A program made the position numbers and the translations under genes. Of a stretch of 11,704 nucleotides of DNA, positions 1 through 8,030 are shown piece by piece. Origin of the DNA: an uncultured Phycisphaerales bacterium (GTDB lineage Bacteria > Planctomycetota > Phycisphaerae > Phycisphaerales > SM1A02); assembly GCA_946886375.1 (NCBI GenBank), contig CAMPIL010000078.1, positions 1 through 11,704 of the forward strand. Direction: 5' to 3'. Within the stretch, counting starts at the first letter, position 1. The number at the start of each line of letters is the position of its first letter. The notes under the pieces were generated by a model. The model was not told the DNA's origin, made no database searches, and saw only the letters and a list, made by a program, of their open reading frames with translations.

Positions 1-1842
1 GGCGGTCCGCTGAACGATGATGTAGGCTCCAACTCCGGCTCGGCCTACGTGTTCCGCCGCTCCGGCGCATCGTGGTCGCAGGAGGCCAAACTCACGGCAT
101 CCGATGCGGCTTCGCTCAACAACTTCGGCAACAGCGTAGCTCTCAACGGGGACACCGCGGTCATCGGTTCGTTTGCTGACGCCAACGAGGCCGGCTCTGC
201 GTACATCTTCAAATATGCTGCCGGCGCGTGGAACGAAACCAGCAAGTTGATCGCCTCCGACGCGACCGACTTGCAACATTTCAGCAGCGGCGCGCTGGCC
301 TTGAGCAGCGACCAGATTCTCATAGCAGGTTCTCCCGCAGACTCCGACGCAGGCATTGGTTCCGGGTCCGCATATTTGTTCGATCTCAATTCAACCGCCG
401 AGACGGACACCGATGGTGATGGTTTGACCGACTCGCAGGAACTCGCAATCGGCACCGATCCGTTCAACGCAGACACCGACAACGACAGCCTGCCTGATGG
501 TTTCGAGGTTTCGCTCGCCGCCGGTTCGGGATGCCCTGATCCTCTGAATTTCGATTCGGATGGCGATGGCGTTGACGACGGCACCGACCGCGACAGCGGC
601 CTTGATCCGTGTGACGCCGATGTGGATGACGATGGACTGAGCGATGGACAGGAACTTGCCCTCGGCACCGATCCACACAATCCCGATACCGATGGCGACA
701 CGCTTTCCGACGGCGCGGAAATCGCGCTGGCGGCAGGCTCGGGATGTCCGTCGCCGCTCAACACTGATTCTGACGGCGACGGTTTGTCCGACGGCGCTGA
801 GAACGCGCTGGGCACCTCGCCGTGCAACACCGACAGCGATGGCGACGGCTTGACCGATGGACTTGAAATCGCCTTCGGAACCAATCCGCTTGTGATGGAC
901 TCCGATAGCGACGGCCTGACGGATGGTCAGGAAGTCGCAATCGCCGCAGGCAGCGGCTGCCCCAATCCGCTGGTTGCGGACTCCGATGGCGACGAGCTGT
1001 CGGACGGATTCGAGCACGCCGGCGGTCTGAACCCCTGCGATGCCGACACCGATCACGATGGCCTGTCCGATGGCAATGAGAACACCCACGGCACGAGTCC
1101 GAGCAATCCCGATACCGATGGCGACGGATTGCTTGATGGCTTTGAAGTCACTCTTGCCGCAGGCTCGGGTTGTCCAAGCCCGGTCAACGCCGATTCAGAT
1201 GGCGATGGCCTCTCCGACGGCAACGAACTCACCGCAGGCTTGGGTCCTTGCGATATCGACTCGGACAATGACGGGCTCTCCGACGGCAATGAATCCGCTT
1301 TCGGCACCAACCCCCTGATCGGCGACACCGATGGCGATGGGCTGCTCGACGGCACGGAAGTGGACATTGCACAAGGCACCGGCTGCCCGAACCCGCTCAA
1401 TGGCGATTCCGATGGCGATAGCCTGCTCGACGGCTCGGAAATCACTGCCGGGTCCAATCCCTGCAATACCGACACCGACGGCGACGGCGTGGCGGACAAC
1501 GTTGATCCGTCACCGCTCACGCCGGGCGTGCCTCCGGCGTTCCTGGCCAGCATGACGCTGACGGTGGCCGATGAGGTGCAGCAATTCAATCTTTCGCTGT
1601 TCCTTGCGCCCAACGGCAATGCTGCAAACGGCCGTCGAACCGCGCTGTCCAACAACCTGCACGATGCAGCCACCGCGATCAACAAGGGCAAGTACGCGTC
1701 GGCCCTGGCGTCGTTGATGATGGTGGCGAACAAGGTGGACGGCGCCTCGCCGCCGCCGGATTGGCTGGCCCCGTCGCCGCAGCAGGCTGCGTTGTACGCC
1801 GACGTGCAGACGCTGATTCAATTGATCGATCTGCTTCAGTAG
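1..1842 (+). CDS. Secreted FG-GAP / thrombospondin type 3 repeat protein, 5' truncated
   Basis: The reading frame is open from base 1 to the TAG at 1840-1842, so the start lies outside the window; 613 residues are visible. Residues 1-130 contain two full FG-GAP-type blades and part of a third (NNFGNSVAL, GSAYIF, GSAYLF), the fold of integrin-like beta-propellers. Residues 136-502 are sixteen thrombospondin type 3-like calcium-binding units (DxDxDGLxDG) arranged in a 71-residue higher-order repeat. Residues 503-613 form a non-repetitive C-terminal domain with two probable helices (RRTALSNNLHDAATAINKGK and the AALYADVQTLIQLIDLLQ end), loosely reminiscent of FIMAH-type helical domains. No dockerin tail, sortase signal or C-terminal anchor is seen. 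Known for these folds: extracellular, calcium-stabilised, usually adhesive or structural. Inferred: a surface rod or spacer protein. The exact function is unknown. The gene ends at a hairpin terminator 46 bases downstream. Confidence 0.9.
   Translation, partial: GGPLNDDVGSNSGSAYVFRRSGASWSQEAKLTASDAASLNNFGNSVALNGDTAVIGSFADANEAGSAYIFKYAAGAWNETSKLIASDATDLQHFSSGALALSSDQILIAGSPADSDAGIGSGSAYLFDLNSTAETDTDGDGLTDSQELAIGTDPFNADTDNDSLPDGFEVSLAAGSGCPDPLNFDSDGDGVDDGTDRDSGLDPCDADVDDDGLSDGQELALGTDPHNPDTDGDTLSDGAEIALAAGSGCPSPLNTDSDGDGLSDGAENALGTSPCNTDSDGDGLTDGLEIAFGTNPLVMDSDSDGLTDGQEVAIAAGSGCPNPLVADSDGDELSDGFEHAGGLNPCDADTDHDGLSDGNENTHGTSPSNPDTDGDGLLDGFEVTLAAGSGCPSPVNADSDGDGLSDGNELTAGLGPCDIDSDNDGLSDGNESAFGTNPLIGDTDGDGLLDGTEVDIAQGTGCPNPLNGDSDGDSLLDGSEITAGSNPCNTDTDGDGVADNVDPSPLTPGVPPAFLASMTLTVADEVQQFNLSLFLAPNGNAANGRRTALSNNLHDAATAINKGKYASALASLMMVANKVDGASPPPDWLAPSPQQAALYADVQTLIQLIDLLQ
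406..1506 (+). repeat. Five 213-bp (71-residue) tandem super-repeats plus a cap, coding for a calcium-binding rod
   Basis: Five complete copies lie at 406-618, 619-831, 832-1044, 1045-1257 and 1258-1470, with a partial sixth at 1471-1506. Each encodes three DxDxDG units of 22, 27 and 22 residues. The 27-residue unit carries an extra AAGSGCP-like loop with one cysteine, and the third unit ends in a PC(D/N/I) cysteine. All five copies keep exactly the same length and both cysteines, although their DNA has diverged clearly. The length and cysteine spacing were read directly; calcium binding follows from the TSP3 consensus. Confidence 0.93.
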
Positions 1843-1888
1843 CACCGTCGCGTCAAGACATCGGCGGCTTCATGCACAGACGAAAACA

Positions 1889-1914
1889 GGGCGGGTCTCA
1901 CGACCCGCCCTTTT
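1889..1914. terminator. Rho-independent terminator between convergent genes
   Basis: A perfect 9-bp stem (GGGCGGGTC at 1889-1897 and GACCCGCCC at 1902-1910) with a 4-base loop is followed by TTTT. Read on the other strand, the hairpin is followed by TGTTTTC, so it may also end the convergent transcript that finishes at 1940. Confidence 0.85.
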
Positions 1915-1939
1915 CATTGCGCACACAGAATCATCGACT

Positions 1940-2488
1940 TCAATCGGCCGGACACTGCACGCACTTGAAGTTGTCGGTCTTGGTCTTGCTGGGGATAAAG
2001 CCGAAGGACCCTTGGCCCGGCGAGAAGTCTTCACAGGGCACGACCCAGACCTTGTACTCGCCGCCGGGGTTGGGCGTGGGCGCGAAGGGCATGAGTTGAA
2101 TGCTGATGTTGTTGGGATTTGTCTCGTGGCATTTGCCCAATCCATGTCCGTGATTGCCGTTGTCGTGCACGATCAGGCCGCCTTCGACCTGAAAGCCACG
2201 GTTGGAAATGTCATCCAGCGACAGCAGCACTTTGCCTGAGGGGTCTGTCACCTGATAGCAGTAGCAGCCATCCGGCAGCCCCGCCGCCGAGCAGGGCGCG
2301 TTGGGTGGCGGCCCGCCGTTGAGGTACACGTCGGTGCAGTTCTCATACACGTTGCCGTTCACCTGCGTTCCATTGACATCAGTGGTGAAGATGGCGCCCG
2401 GAAGCGGGGGCGCGGCCAGCACCGACGCCATGAACCCGGCCGTCACGATGGAAAGACCAAACAACCACGCGCCTGTTCGCTTGAACAT
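1940..2488 (-). CDS. Small exported protein of unknown function, 182 residues
   Basis: The start is the ATG at 2488, giving MFKRTGAWLFGLSIVTAGFM, a classic signal peptide with likely cleavage after SVLAA. The frame stays open further upstream to 2704, but that would place 72 non-signal residues ahead of the signal peptide and overlap the protease gene. A purine-rich AAAGGCAGGG lies just upstream. The mature part has about eight cysteines, including a CYCYQVTDPSGK segment and a VQC end. It also has the signature TPNPGGEYKVWVVP followed by FGFIPSKTKTDNFK, a pattern I associate with an uncharacterised family of exported bacterial proteins with a compact beta fold. A histidine-rich stretch (HDNGNHGHGLGKCH) in the middle could bind metal; this is inference. 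It lies 194 bp downstream of the protease gene on the same strand, with its own possible promoter. No function can be assigned. Confidence 0.8.
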   Translation of the reverse strand: MFKRTGAWLFGLSIVTAGFMASVLAAPPLPGAIFTTDVNGTQVNGNVYENCTDVYLNGGPPPNAPCSAAGLPDGCYCYQVTDPSGKVLLSLDDISNRGFQVEGGLIVHDNGNHGHGLGKCHETNPNNISIQLMPFAPTPNPGGEYKVWVVPCEDFSPGQGSFGFIPSKTKTDNFKCVQCPAD

Positions 2489-2600
2489 TGCAATGCCCTG
2501 CCTTTCTGTAAGAAGGGGACCCACACGTCGATACGAGATCGACCGCCCTTCGCAGCAGCGGGGGCGTCGCACGCCGCCGCCAAGGCAATCGCTGGGGCAC

Positions 2601-2628
2601 AAGATCAGGCAGAAAAAATCTTTGTCAA
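2601..2628 (-). promoter_or_regulatory. Possible promoter for the small exported protein gene
   Basis: On the minus strand a perfect TTGACA (2623-2628) is followed after 16 bases by GATCTT (2601-2606), a weak -10. Transcription would begin near 2594, giving a leader of about 105 bases. That leader contains a perfect 6-bp hairpin (GTCGAT / ATCGAC, 2527-2543) 39 bases before the start codon. The rest of the 2489-2682 gap holds only short hairpins (for example 2641-2657) and no clear terminator for the protease transcript. Confidence 0.35.
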
Positions 2629-2682
2629 TCAGCAAGCGAGCATTCGACGCGCGAATGAGAACATCGCCCAAGCGACCGCGCG

Positions 2683-5520
2683 TCAACCCGAGCAAGCGCC
2701 CCATTGCTCAACGATCTGCAGCAAATCCTGCACGTCCACCGTGCAATCGGTCACGATATCGCCGACGCATGTGGCGCCCGGGCACGGTCGCGTGCACTTG
2801 CCCCAATGGTTGATGACCGCAAGCAGATCGTTGACGTTGACCAGGCCGTCGCGAACCACGTCGGCCGGGCATGTTTCACACTCATCGGGCACGCCGTTGG
2901 AATTGCGGTCCATGCTCAAACCCCGCGCGATGTCGCAGTCATCAGCAACCCCGTTGCCGTTGCAGTCTGGTTGTTTGATATCCACCGCGAAGACGTGCGC
3001 TGAACCTGCATCGATGAACTCGTGATGATCGTCGAAGTGCGCACCGGCTACGCCCAGTGCGGCAGCGGGGGCCAGCGCGACCGCGCTGCCGAAGTTGTCA
3101 AACGGCGCATAGCCGGCGGGCGTGATCTTGGCTTGTTGCGTCCAGCCTGGATCGGCGCGACGAAAGATGAACGCCGCCCCGCCCGCGCTGCCTGCGGTGA
3201 TGTCGAGGATCGATCCGATCAGTGCGCGATCGCCGCGCAGACTGACCGATGCGCCGAATTGACTGCCCTCCGCGGCGTCTGCGGCGTAGAGCGCATGCTG
3301 CCTGTTCCACTCGCCGCGACTTGAGCGGACAAACATGATGGCCGCGCCGGCGCGCTCGCCGTGGCTTGAATCGAAGACCGCGCCCGTCAACGCACAAGCG
3401 CCATCGATTGCAACCGACCACCCCAGGCGCGCGTTCTCTGCCGGCCCAGTTGCCCGGAGTTGGGCCTCATGTGTCCACGCGCCCTGGAGCGCGGCAAACA
3501 CGTGGGCGGCGCCGGTATCCGGCACACCCAGATCTGTCAGCGGTGCACCGGCGATGATTCGCGATCCATCGATCGCGCCCGCGACAGAAAACCCCAGCCG
3601 ATCGCCGGCCTGGCCAGCTTTGAACGTGAGTTTCACCGGCACATCGAAGTCCACTTCGTTCCAGCGATACACATAGGCTGCCCCTGCATCATTAGCGATC
3701 TCGTCGTCAAGCGGCGCGCCGGCCACTGCGTGCAGTTCGGTCGCCTCGCTGCCGGCCCACGCGACAGACCAGCCGAACAAATCGGCCTGCTGCGGGTCGG
3801 GGTTCGGAAGTTTGGCGATTTGCGCCCACGCGTTTCCGTTCCGGAGATACATGTACGCCGAGCCCGTGTCGGAGATCAGGAAACCATCGCGAGGCGCGCC
3901 AGCCAGAATGAACTCGCCGCCCGGCGAAATGGCGACCGAGCGACCGAAATTCTGAAATCCCTCAGCATCGCTCGGCGCGATTTTGGATTCGAATTCCCAG
4001 CGCGCCCCAGCGCGCCGGAACACATACGCCGCGCCGGAATTGGTCCCCGCATCATCATCGAACACCGATCCCACCACCACGCGGTCATCGCTCATCGAGA
4101 CGCTGCTGCCGAAACGGTCAAACGAGGCGCGGTCTTCCGCTGTCAACACGAACATTTCATCCGCCGCGCACGCCGGGCCGTCGCACTCATCCGGCACGCC
4201 GTTCTCGTTCACATCAAGGCTCAATCCACTTGTGATATCGCAGCCATCGGACGCTCCGTTGCCGTTGCAGTCCGCCGCCGTGCGCGATGCGAATGCACTG
4301 ACGATGTGGGCCGTGTTGCTGATCGTGCACGCGTTGTCGGCAGGATTGGGTTGGCCCTCCGGCACGCCTGTCGGCACGCCGTCAAATTGGATCAACGGAT
4401 TGGAGAACAGCGGGATGCGAATGCTCGATGAACCGGCCATGACAGTGCGATATGCCTGCCCACTGGCGCCGGTGAATACACGGCCGTGCGAGTAGGCGAA
4501 CACGCCTGGGGAAGGGTCGGCCCAGTCGTGTTGACAGCCCAGATTATGGGCTAATTCATGGGCAAAACCGAGATTGTTGAGCGCGCAATTCTGTTGAATG
4601 ACGCTGAATGCCAGCGATTGAAAATCCGGCGATGGATTTGTCATGACGTAGCCGACGCCGCAGGAGTTGTCGAACGATTCCACCAGCAGCGCGACGAGGT
4701 CCGCGCCGTGTTGTGCGCGCAACGCAAAGACCTGATCCATGAATCCGTCACCGCTGGTTTGCAGCCGGCCGAGGTCTGTTCCGAGATTCTCTGATTCCGT
4801 GTAGTCAATGGGCGCGATGTGCACCGCGCGGAAATACGCAGCCGCGCTGCTGTGGGCGGCGGCGATGTTCAGCGTCGCGATCGCGGCGTGAGCCATGGCG
4901 TTCATCATCGCGTCATCGCCAACGGTCTGGCGTGCGCGGGGCGTGTACAACACCATCACGTCGATTGATTCAGCGCATGAGTCCGCTTGTGTCGCGCTGG
5001 GCGCTGCGGGCAATCGGCATTGATCAAGGTTGTTTGCACAGCCGCCAAGTTGCCCGACATCGATCTGTTGGATCACGCAATGCGTGCGGTCGGCCAGGGA
5101 CTTCACTTGATACGTGCCGCGAGTCGGGCTCCAGAATTGCGCGATGATTGCGCCGTCGTGCACTGAGACGATGAACGTGCCGCCGGCGTCATCGGCGAGT
5201 CGGCCGCCACAGGTAGATCGATCCTCTGAGCGGCACTCGACCATCGTGATCTGTACATTGAACGCGGCGTCATCAAACAGATTGAACAGCGCACCGGAAT
5301 CAGTTCCGTGAACGAGTTCATTTACAATGACCGGATTGATTACAGCGACGCGGCTGCGAATGACCGCGGGCGGCAGTGGTGCGGCGCTGTCATTGATTGC
5401 CGCGCCGTGGGAAAAAGCCGCAACGAATCGCGGCGGCGCGGCCGCGCTCCGGGCCTCGATGCCCAAACCGGCGCAAAACGCGATCACGATCCATCCAAAG
5501 CATCGATGAGACCGCAACAC
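2683..5520 (-). CDS. Exported reprolysin-like zinc metalloprotease with FG-GAP propeller and dockerin-like tail
   Basis: The protein is 945 residues. The start is GTG at 5520: an in-frame TAG lies 7 codons upstream, a GGAG sits 10 bases ahead, and a signal peptide follows (RCFGWIVIAFCAGLGIEARS). Residues about 60-180 look like a propeptide. The protease domain (about 184-412) opens with SIDVMVLYTPRAR and contains HELAHNLGCQHD (321-332): zinc histidines 321, 325 and 331, catalytic Glu322 and the Asp after the third His typical of reprolysin/ADAM-like metzincins. A probable Met-turn is YRTVMA (Met361). Residues 465-848 contain seven FG-GAP blades, enough for a closed propeller. The propeller is bracketed by two 30-residue cysteine modules (417-446 and 852-881; DCNGNG at the start, NGVPDEC at the end). 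Residues 884-943 are a dockerin-like pair ending WGKC and WGAC. Expected to be secreted and active on extracellular proteins; the substrate is unknown. It is transcribed divergently from the gene at 5839. Confidence 0.93.
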   Translation of the reverse strand: MLRSHRCFGWIVIAFCAGLGIEARSAAAPPRFVAAFSHGAAINDSAAPLPPAVIRSRVAVINPVIVNELVHGTDSGALFNLFDDAAFNVQITMVECRSEDRSTCGGRLADDAGGTFIVSVHDGAIIAQFWSPTRGTYQVKSLADRTHCVIQQIDVGQLGGCANNLDQCRLPAAPSATQADSCAESIDVMVLYTPRARQTVGDDAMMNAMAHAAIATLNIAAAHSSAAAYFRAVHIAPIDYTESENLGTDLGRLQTSGDGFMDQVFALRAQHGADLVALLVESFDNSCGVGYVMTNPSPDFQSLAFSVIQQNCALNNLGFAHELAHNLGCQHDWADPSPGVFAYSHGRVFTGASGQAYRTVMAGSSSIRIPLFSNPLIQFDGVPTGVPEGQPNPADNACTISNTAHIVSAFASRTAADCNGNGASDGCDITSGLSLDVNENGVPDECDGPACAADEMFVLTAEDRASFDRFGSSVSMSDDRVVVGSVFDDDAGTNSGAAYVFRRAGARWEFESKIAPSDAEGFQNFGRSVAISPGGEFILAGAPRDGFLISDTGSAYMYLRNGNAWAQIAKLPNPDPQQADLFGWSVAWAGSEATELHAVAGAPLDDEIANDAGAAYVYRWNEVDFDVPVKLTFKAGQAGDRLGFSVAGAIDGSRIIAGAPLTDLGVPDTGAAHVFAALQGAWTHEAQLRATGPAENARLGWSVAIDGACALTGAVFDSSHGERAGAAIMFVRSSRGEWNRQHALYAADAAEGSQFGASVSLRGDRALIGSILDITAGSAGGAAFIFRRADPGWTQQAKITPAGYAPFDNFGSAVALAPAAALGVAGAHFDDHHEFIDAGSAHVFAVDIKQPDCNGNGVADDCDIARGLSMDRNSNGVPDECETCPADVVRDGLVNVNDLLAVINHWGKCTRPCPGATCVGDIVTDCTVDVQDLLQIVEQWGACSG

Positions 5521-5838
5521 GGATGATCCGCTCCAGCGCTACGAGTGAAGGCGGGGTAATTGTACTCGTGCCGGCAGTGATCCCATTGCACATTGGTGCG
5601 CAATATTCACGCGACAAGTGGTAGGAATCGTTAATTTGGGGATTCTGGCAAATTGCCTGTGAATGATCTGTAAATCCATTGTGGAAAAAGGTTTGCGGGT
5701 CTTGCATTTCGCGATCACCCGGTGGAGAATGGCCGCACGCCTACTTGCACCATGAATGTGCTTTGGGGCCGCATGACTCCTGGGATGTGAGTCAACGCCA
5801 ACTGTCGGTCACAGCAACATTTAGCTAGGAGGTGCAAG
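5521..5838. other. Divergent intergenic region, 318 bp
   Basis: No convincing gene. It must hold the promoters for the minus-strand protease and the plus-strand gene at 5839. Visible elements are an 11-bp palindrome GGCAAATTGCC (5647-5657), an inverted repeat TGACTC / GAGTCA with a 9-base loop (5774-5794) in the probable leader of the plus gene, a TACAAT-like box on the minus strand near 5558-5563 without a good -35, and an AT-rich stretch about 5622-5692. The plus gene has a strong AGGAGG at 5827-5832, six bases before its ATG. None of the promoter calls is firm. Confidence 0.5.
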
Positions 5839-7938
5839 ATGAGAGGATGTACATCGGGGACAGGAAGATTCATCGCATGTTTGGCAGGCGCAATCGCTGC
5901 GCTTGGCTTTTCAACCGCGTCGCACGCGCAGTGCGGCGGCACAATGCTCGCCACGCCAAGTCCGGCGTCCAACCTGGTCGTTGGCCAGAGCACACCAAGC
6001 ACCGCCGTGTTCGGCCCTTTGGGTCAGCCGGCAACAATCAACGCGGTCCTGGTGAACCTCGAATGCCAGAACGCCGGCGGGTGCGGCGCGACGCCATGCA
6101 CTGACGATGGCGATGTGCTGCAATATGACGGCGATGACACCATCGCGGGCAACACCTGCGGCCAAACTGTTTCAACAGGACTGGGCAACGGCAGCACGAC
6201 CACCAACCAGATCACCTTCACGTTTGCCGCTCCGATCAACCTCGCGGCTGGTGCAACCTGCCAGTTCAGTTTCCAGGTCACCATCCTGGACAACAGCAAC
6301 GACGCCACGCCGAATCAGATCACCGGCACCGCTCAGACAGATGGCCTGTGCTCCAACGGCCTTCCACTGTCCGCCTGCGGCTCCTACCTGATCAGCGTGG
6401 TCAATCCGGGCATCCACCTGGAGAAGACCGTTGATCCAACGGAAGCCTGCGAAGGCACGGAAGTGACCTACACCTACACCGTCACCAACACCGGTGATGT
6501 TGCGCTCGCTGTGAGCAAGACCACCGGAATCGTTGATGACAACGGCACGCCCGGCGCCAATCCGCCCGAGAGCGATGACGACTTCAACCCAACGTTTGAC
6601 AGCGGTGATACCAACGGCAACGACCTGCTCGATACCACCGAGACATGGATCTTCACCGCAATGCGGACTCCGCCCGTTGGCACCACCACCAACACCGCGG
6701 TCGTGACGGGAACCTATTTGACCGCCCTCGGCAATGTGAACGTGACTGATGACGATGACGCCGAGGTTGTGATCAACCCGACGCCTTCTTGTGAAATCAA
6801 TGATCCGGTGATTACAAACTGTGAAGTCAGCTACACCGGCAAGAGCGATGGTTGCGAGCCGCTGACCTTCAAGTGGACCGGACCGAATGGCTTTGAGTTC
6901 ACCGGCGCGAAGTTGACGCTGGACGCCAGCGATCTCGCAGGCGAGTATTGCCTGGAAGTCACAGACTGCAACGGCTGCACCAGCGGCGGCGATGGCTCGG
7001 ATTGCTGCATTGACTTTGTCCCGCCTGTTGCACCCTCGTTTGACATTTGTGCCGCAGTGGCTTGCCCGGATGGACCGCAGTGCGGCTCCACCGGCAACAC
7101 GCTGTGCTCCACCGCAGTCACCGGCGGCTCGGGCGATTACACCTTCACGTGGAGCCTGGACAATTGCTCCGCGGGTTGGGAAATCACCGCGAACGGCGAC
7201 ACGCCGACCGTGACCTACACGGCTGGCACGGCATGCCCGACCGACGGCACGTCCTGCACCTTCAGACTACGCGTCCGCGACAACGTTTCGGGCTGCGAGA
7301 CCACTCGCACTCGCATCGTGACCTGCTGCTGCCCGCCCGAAGGCGGACAGGGCCGCACGCCCGGCTTCTGGAAGCAGAACCACCACTTCGGACACTGGCC
7401 CGCTCCGTTCTGCGCGAAGGACACCTGCCCGTGCGGACCGGCAACCAGTTTCTGCGCTGCGTTTGAAATCGATTGCAACAACATCTGCACCGCCGCCAAG
7501 AACGCGTTCAATGGCAAGTCGCTGCTGACCGTCCTCGGACAAGGTGGCGGAGGCTTCCAGGCTCTTGGTCGCCACGCAGTCGCGGCGTTGCTCAACTCAG
7601 CTCACGACCAGGTTGACTATCTCTACAGCACCGCTCAGGTGAAGCAGATGGTTCAGGATGCCGTGGCGAGCTGCAGCCCCAGTGCGGCGCACCAGGCTCT
7701 CGCTCAGCAGAACGAACTTGAAGGCGGACCGCTCGGCGGTCAGCTGTACTGCAACAGCGCTTTGGCAGGCAGTTCCAGCTTTGACAAGGACCTCAACAAC
7801 GACGGCTTGATCACGGTCAACGACCTGAACATGCTCGTCAACAATTGGGGCAACCCGGCCATCGCTGACGTCAACCACGACGGCGTCGTGAACAACAAGG
7901 ACGTCGCCATCATGGTGTACTGGATCGCGCAGCAGTAA
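5839..7938 (+). CDS. Exported cysteine-rich protein with DUF11-like and TPGFWK domains and a dockerin tail
   Basis: The protein is 699 residues. The ATG at 5839 has a strong AGGAGG six bases upstream and begins a signal peptide ending ASHA-QC (cleavage near residue 30). Residues 31-196 are an N-terminal domain about 78% identical (hand count) to that of the next gene. Residues about 200-312 are a DUF11-like beta domain (EVTYTYTVTNTGDVALAV, then TETWIF). Residues 313-500 look like two cysteine-rich Ig/PKD-like domains. Residues 505-640 open with GRTPGFWKQNHHFGHWP, a motif of many exported bacterial proteins of unknown function, with the family's later helical part (RHAVAALLNSA, LAQQNELEGGPLGGQL). 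Residues 647-699 are a dockerin with two canonical calcium loops (DLNNDGLITVND and DVNHDGVVNNKD). Inferred role: calcium-dependent surface or matrix protein, possibly adhesive. There is no catalytic motif. A terminator follows, then its paralogue. Confidence 0.92.
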   Translation: MRGCTSGTGRFIACLAGAIAALGFSTASHAQCGGTMLATPSPASNLVVGQSTPSTAVFGPLGQPATINAVLVNLECQNAGGCGATPCTDDGDVLQYDGDDTIAGNTCGQTVSTGLGNGSTTTNQITFTFAAPINLAAGATCQFSFQVTILDNSNDATPNQITGTAQTDGLCSNGLPLSACGSYLISVVNPGIHLEKTVDPTEACEGTEVTYTYTVTNTGDVALAVSKTTGIVDDNGTPGANPPESDDDFNPTFDSGDTNGNDLLDTTETWIFTAMRTPPVGTTTNTAVVTGTYLTALGNVNVTDDDDAEVVINPTPSCEINDPVITNCEVSYTGKSDGCEPLTFKWTGPNGFEFTGAKLTLDASDLAGEYCLEVTDCNGCTSGGDGSDCCIDFVPPVAPSFDICAAVACPDGPQCGSTGNTLCSTAVTGGSGDYTFTWSLDNCSAGWEITANGDTPTVTYTAGTACPTDGTSCTFRLRVRDNVSGCETTRTRIVTCCCPPEGGQGRTPGFWKQNHHFGHWPAPFCAKDTCPCGPATSFCAAFEIDCNNICTAAKNAFNGKSLLTVLGQGGGGFQALGRHAVAALLNSAHDQVDYLYSTAQVKQMVQDAVASCSPSAAHQALAQQNELEGGPLGGQLYCNSALAGSSSFDKDLNNDGLITVNDLNMLVNNWGNPAIADVNHDGVVNNKDVAIMVYWIAQQ
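5929..6774 (+). repeat. Duplicated module, copy 1 (N-terminal plus DUF11-like domain)
   Basis: Residues 31-312 of this protein match residues 30-309 of the downstream gene. The first 166 positions are about 78% identical with a single one-residue gap; the DUF11-like part is less similar. Similarity ends abruptly after this point. Short identical DNA runs, such as around 6051-6072, support gene duplication. Confidence 0.9.
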
Positions 7939-7961
7939 GTGATTTCGATGTCGTCCAATCG

Positions 7962-7991
7962 AGCCCCCGGCCGATCTGGCCGGGGGCTTTT
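7962..7991 (+). terminator. Rho-independent terminator between the paralogues
   Basis: A perfect 11-bp GC-rich stem (AGCCCCCGGCC at 7962-7972 and GGCCGGGGGCT at 7978-7988) with a 5-base loop runs into TTTT. It lies 23 bases after the first paralogue and only 39 bases before the ATG of the second. Confidence 0.9.
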
Positions 7992-8030
7992 CAGTCAAGA
8001 CCGTTCTACACATCATTACGGAGGTGAAAG

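Noticed and set aside
45..1733. Long open frames on the minus strand opposite the repeat protein (about 45-884, 391-1089 and 1053-1733)
   Set aside because: They are by-products of the repetitive GAT/GAC/GGC codons of the DxDxDG units; their translations are low-complexity Ser/Pro or Val/Ile/Arg strings with no signal peptide, domain or ribosome binding site.
2641..2657. Hairpin CATTCG / CGAATG as the terminator of the protease gene
   Set aside because: The stem is only 6 bp and weak, and the T-run on the minus strand lies about 20 bases further on, so it does not have terminator geometry.
2489..2704. N-terminal extension of the small exported protein up to 2704
   Set aside because: It would place 72 residues before an excellent signal peptide and overlap the protease stop; the ATG at 2488 is far better.
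3460..4431. 323-residue open frame on the plus strand inside the protease gene
   Set aside because: It is antisense to a clear propeller domain; the product is Arg/His-rich without recognisable motifs and reflects high GC codon use.
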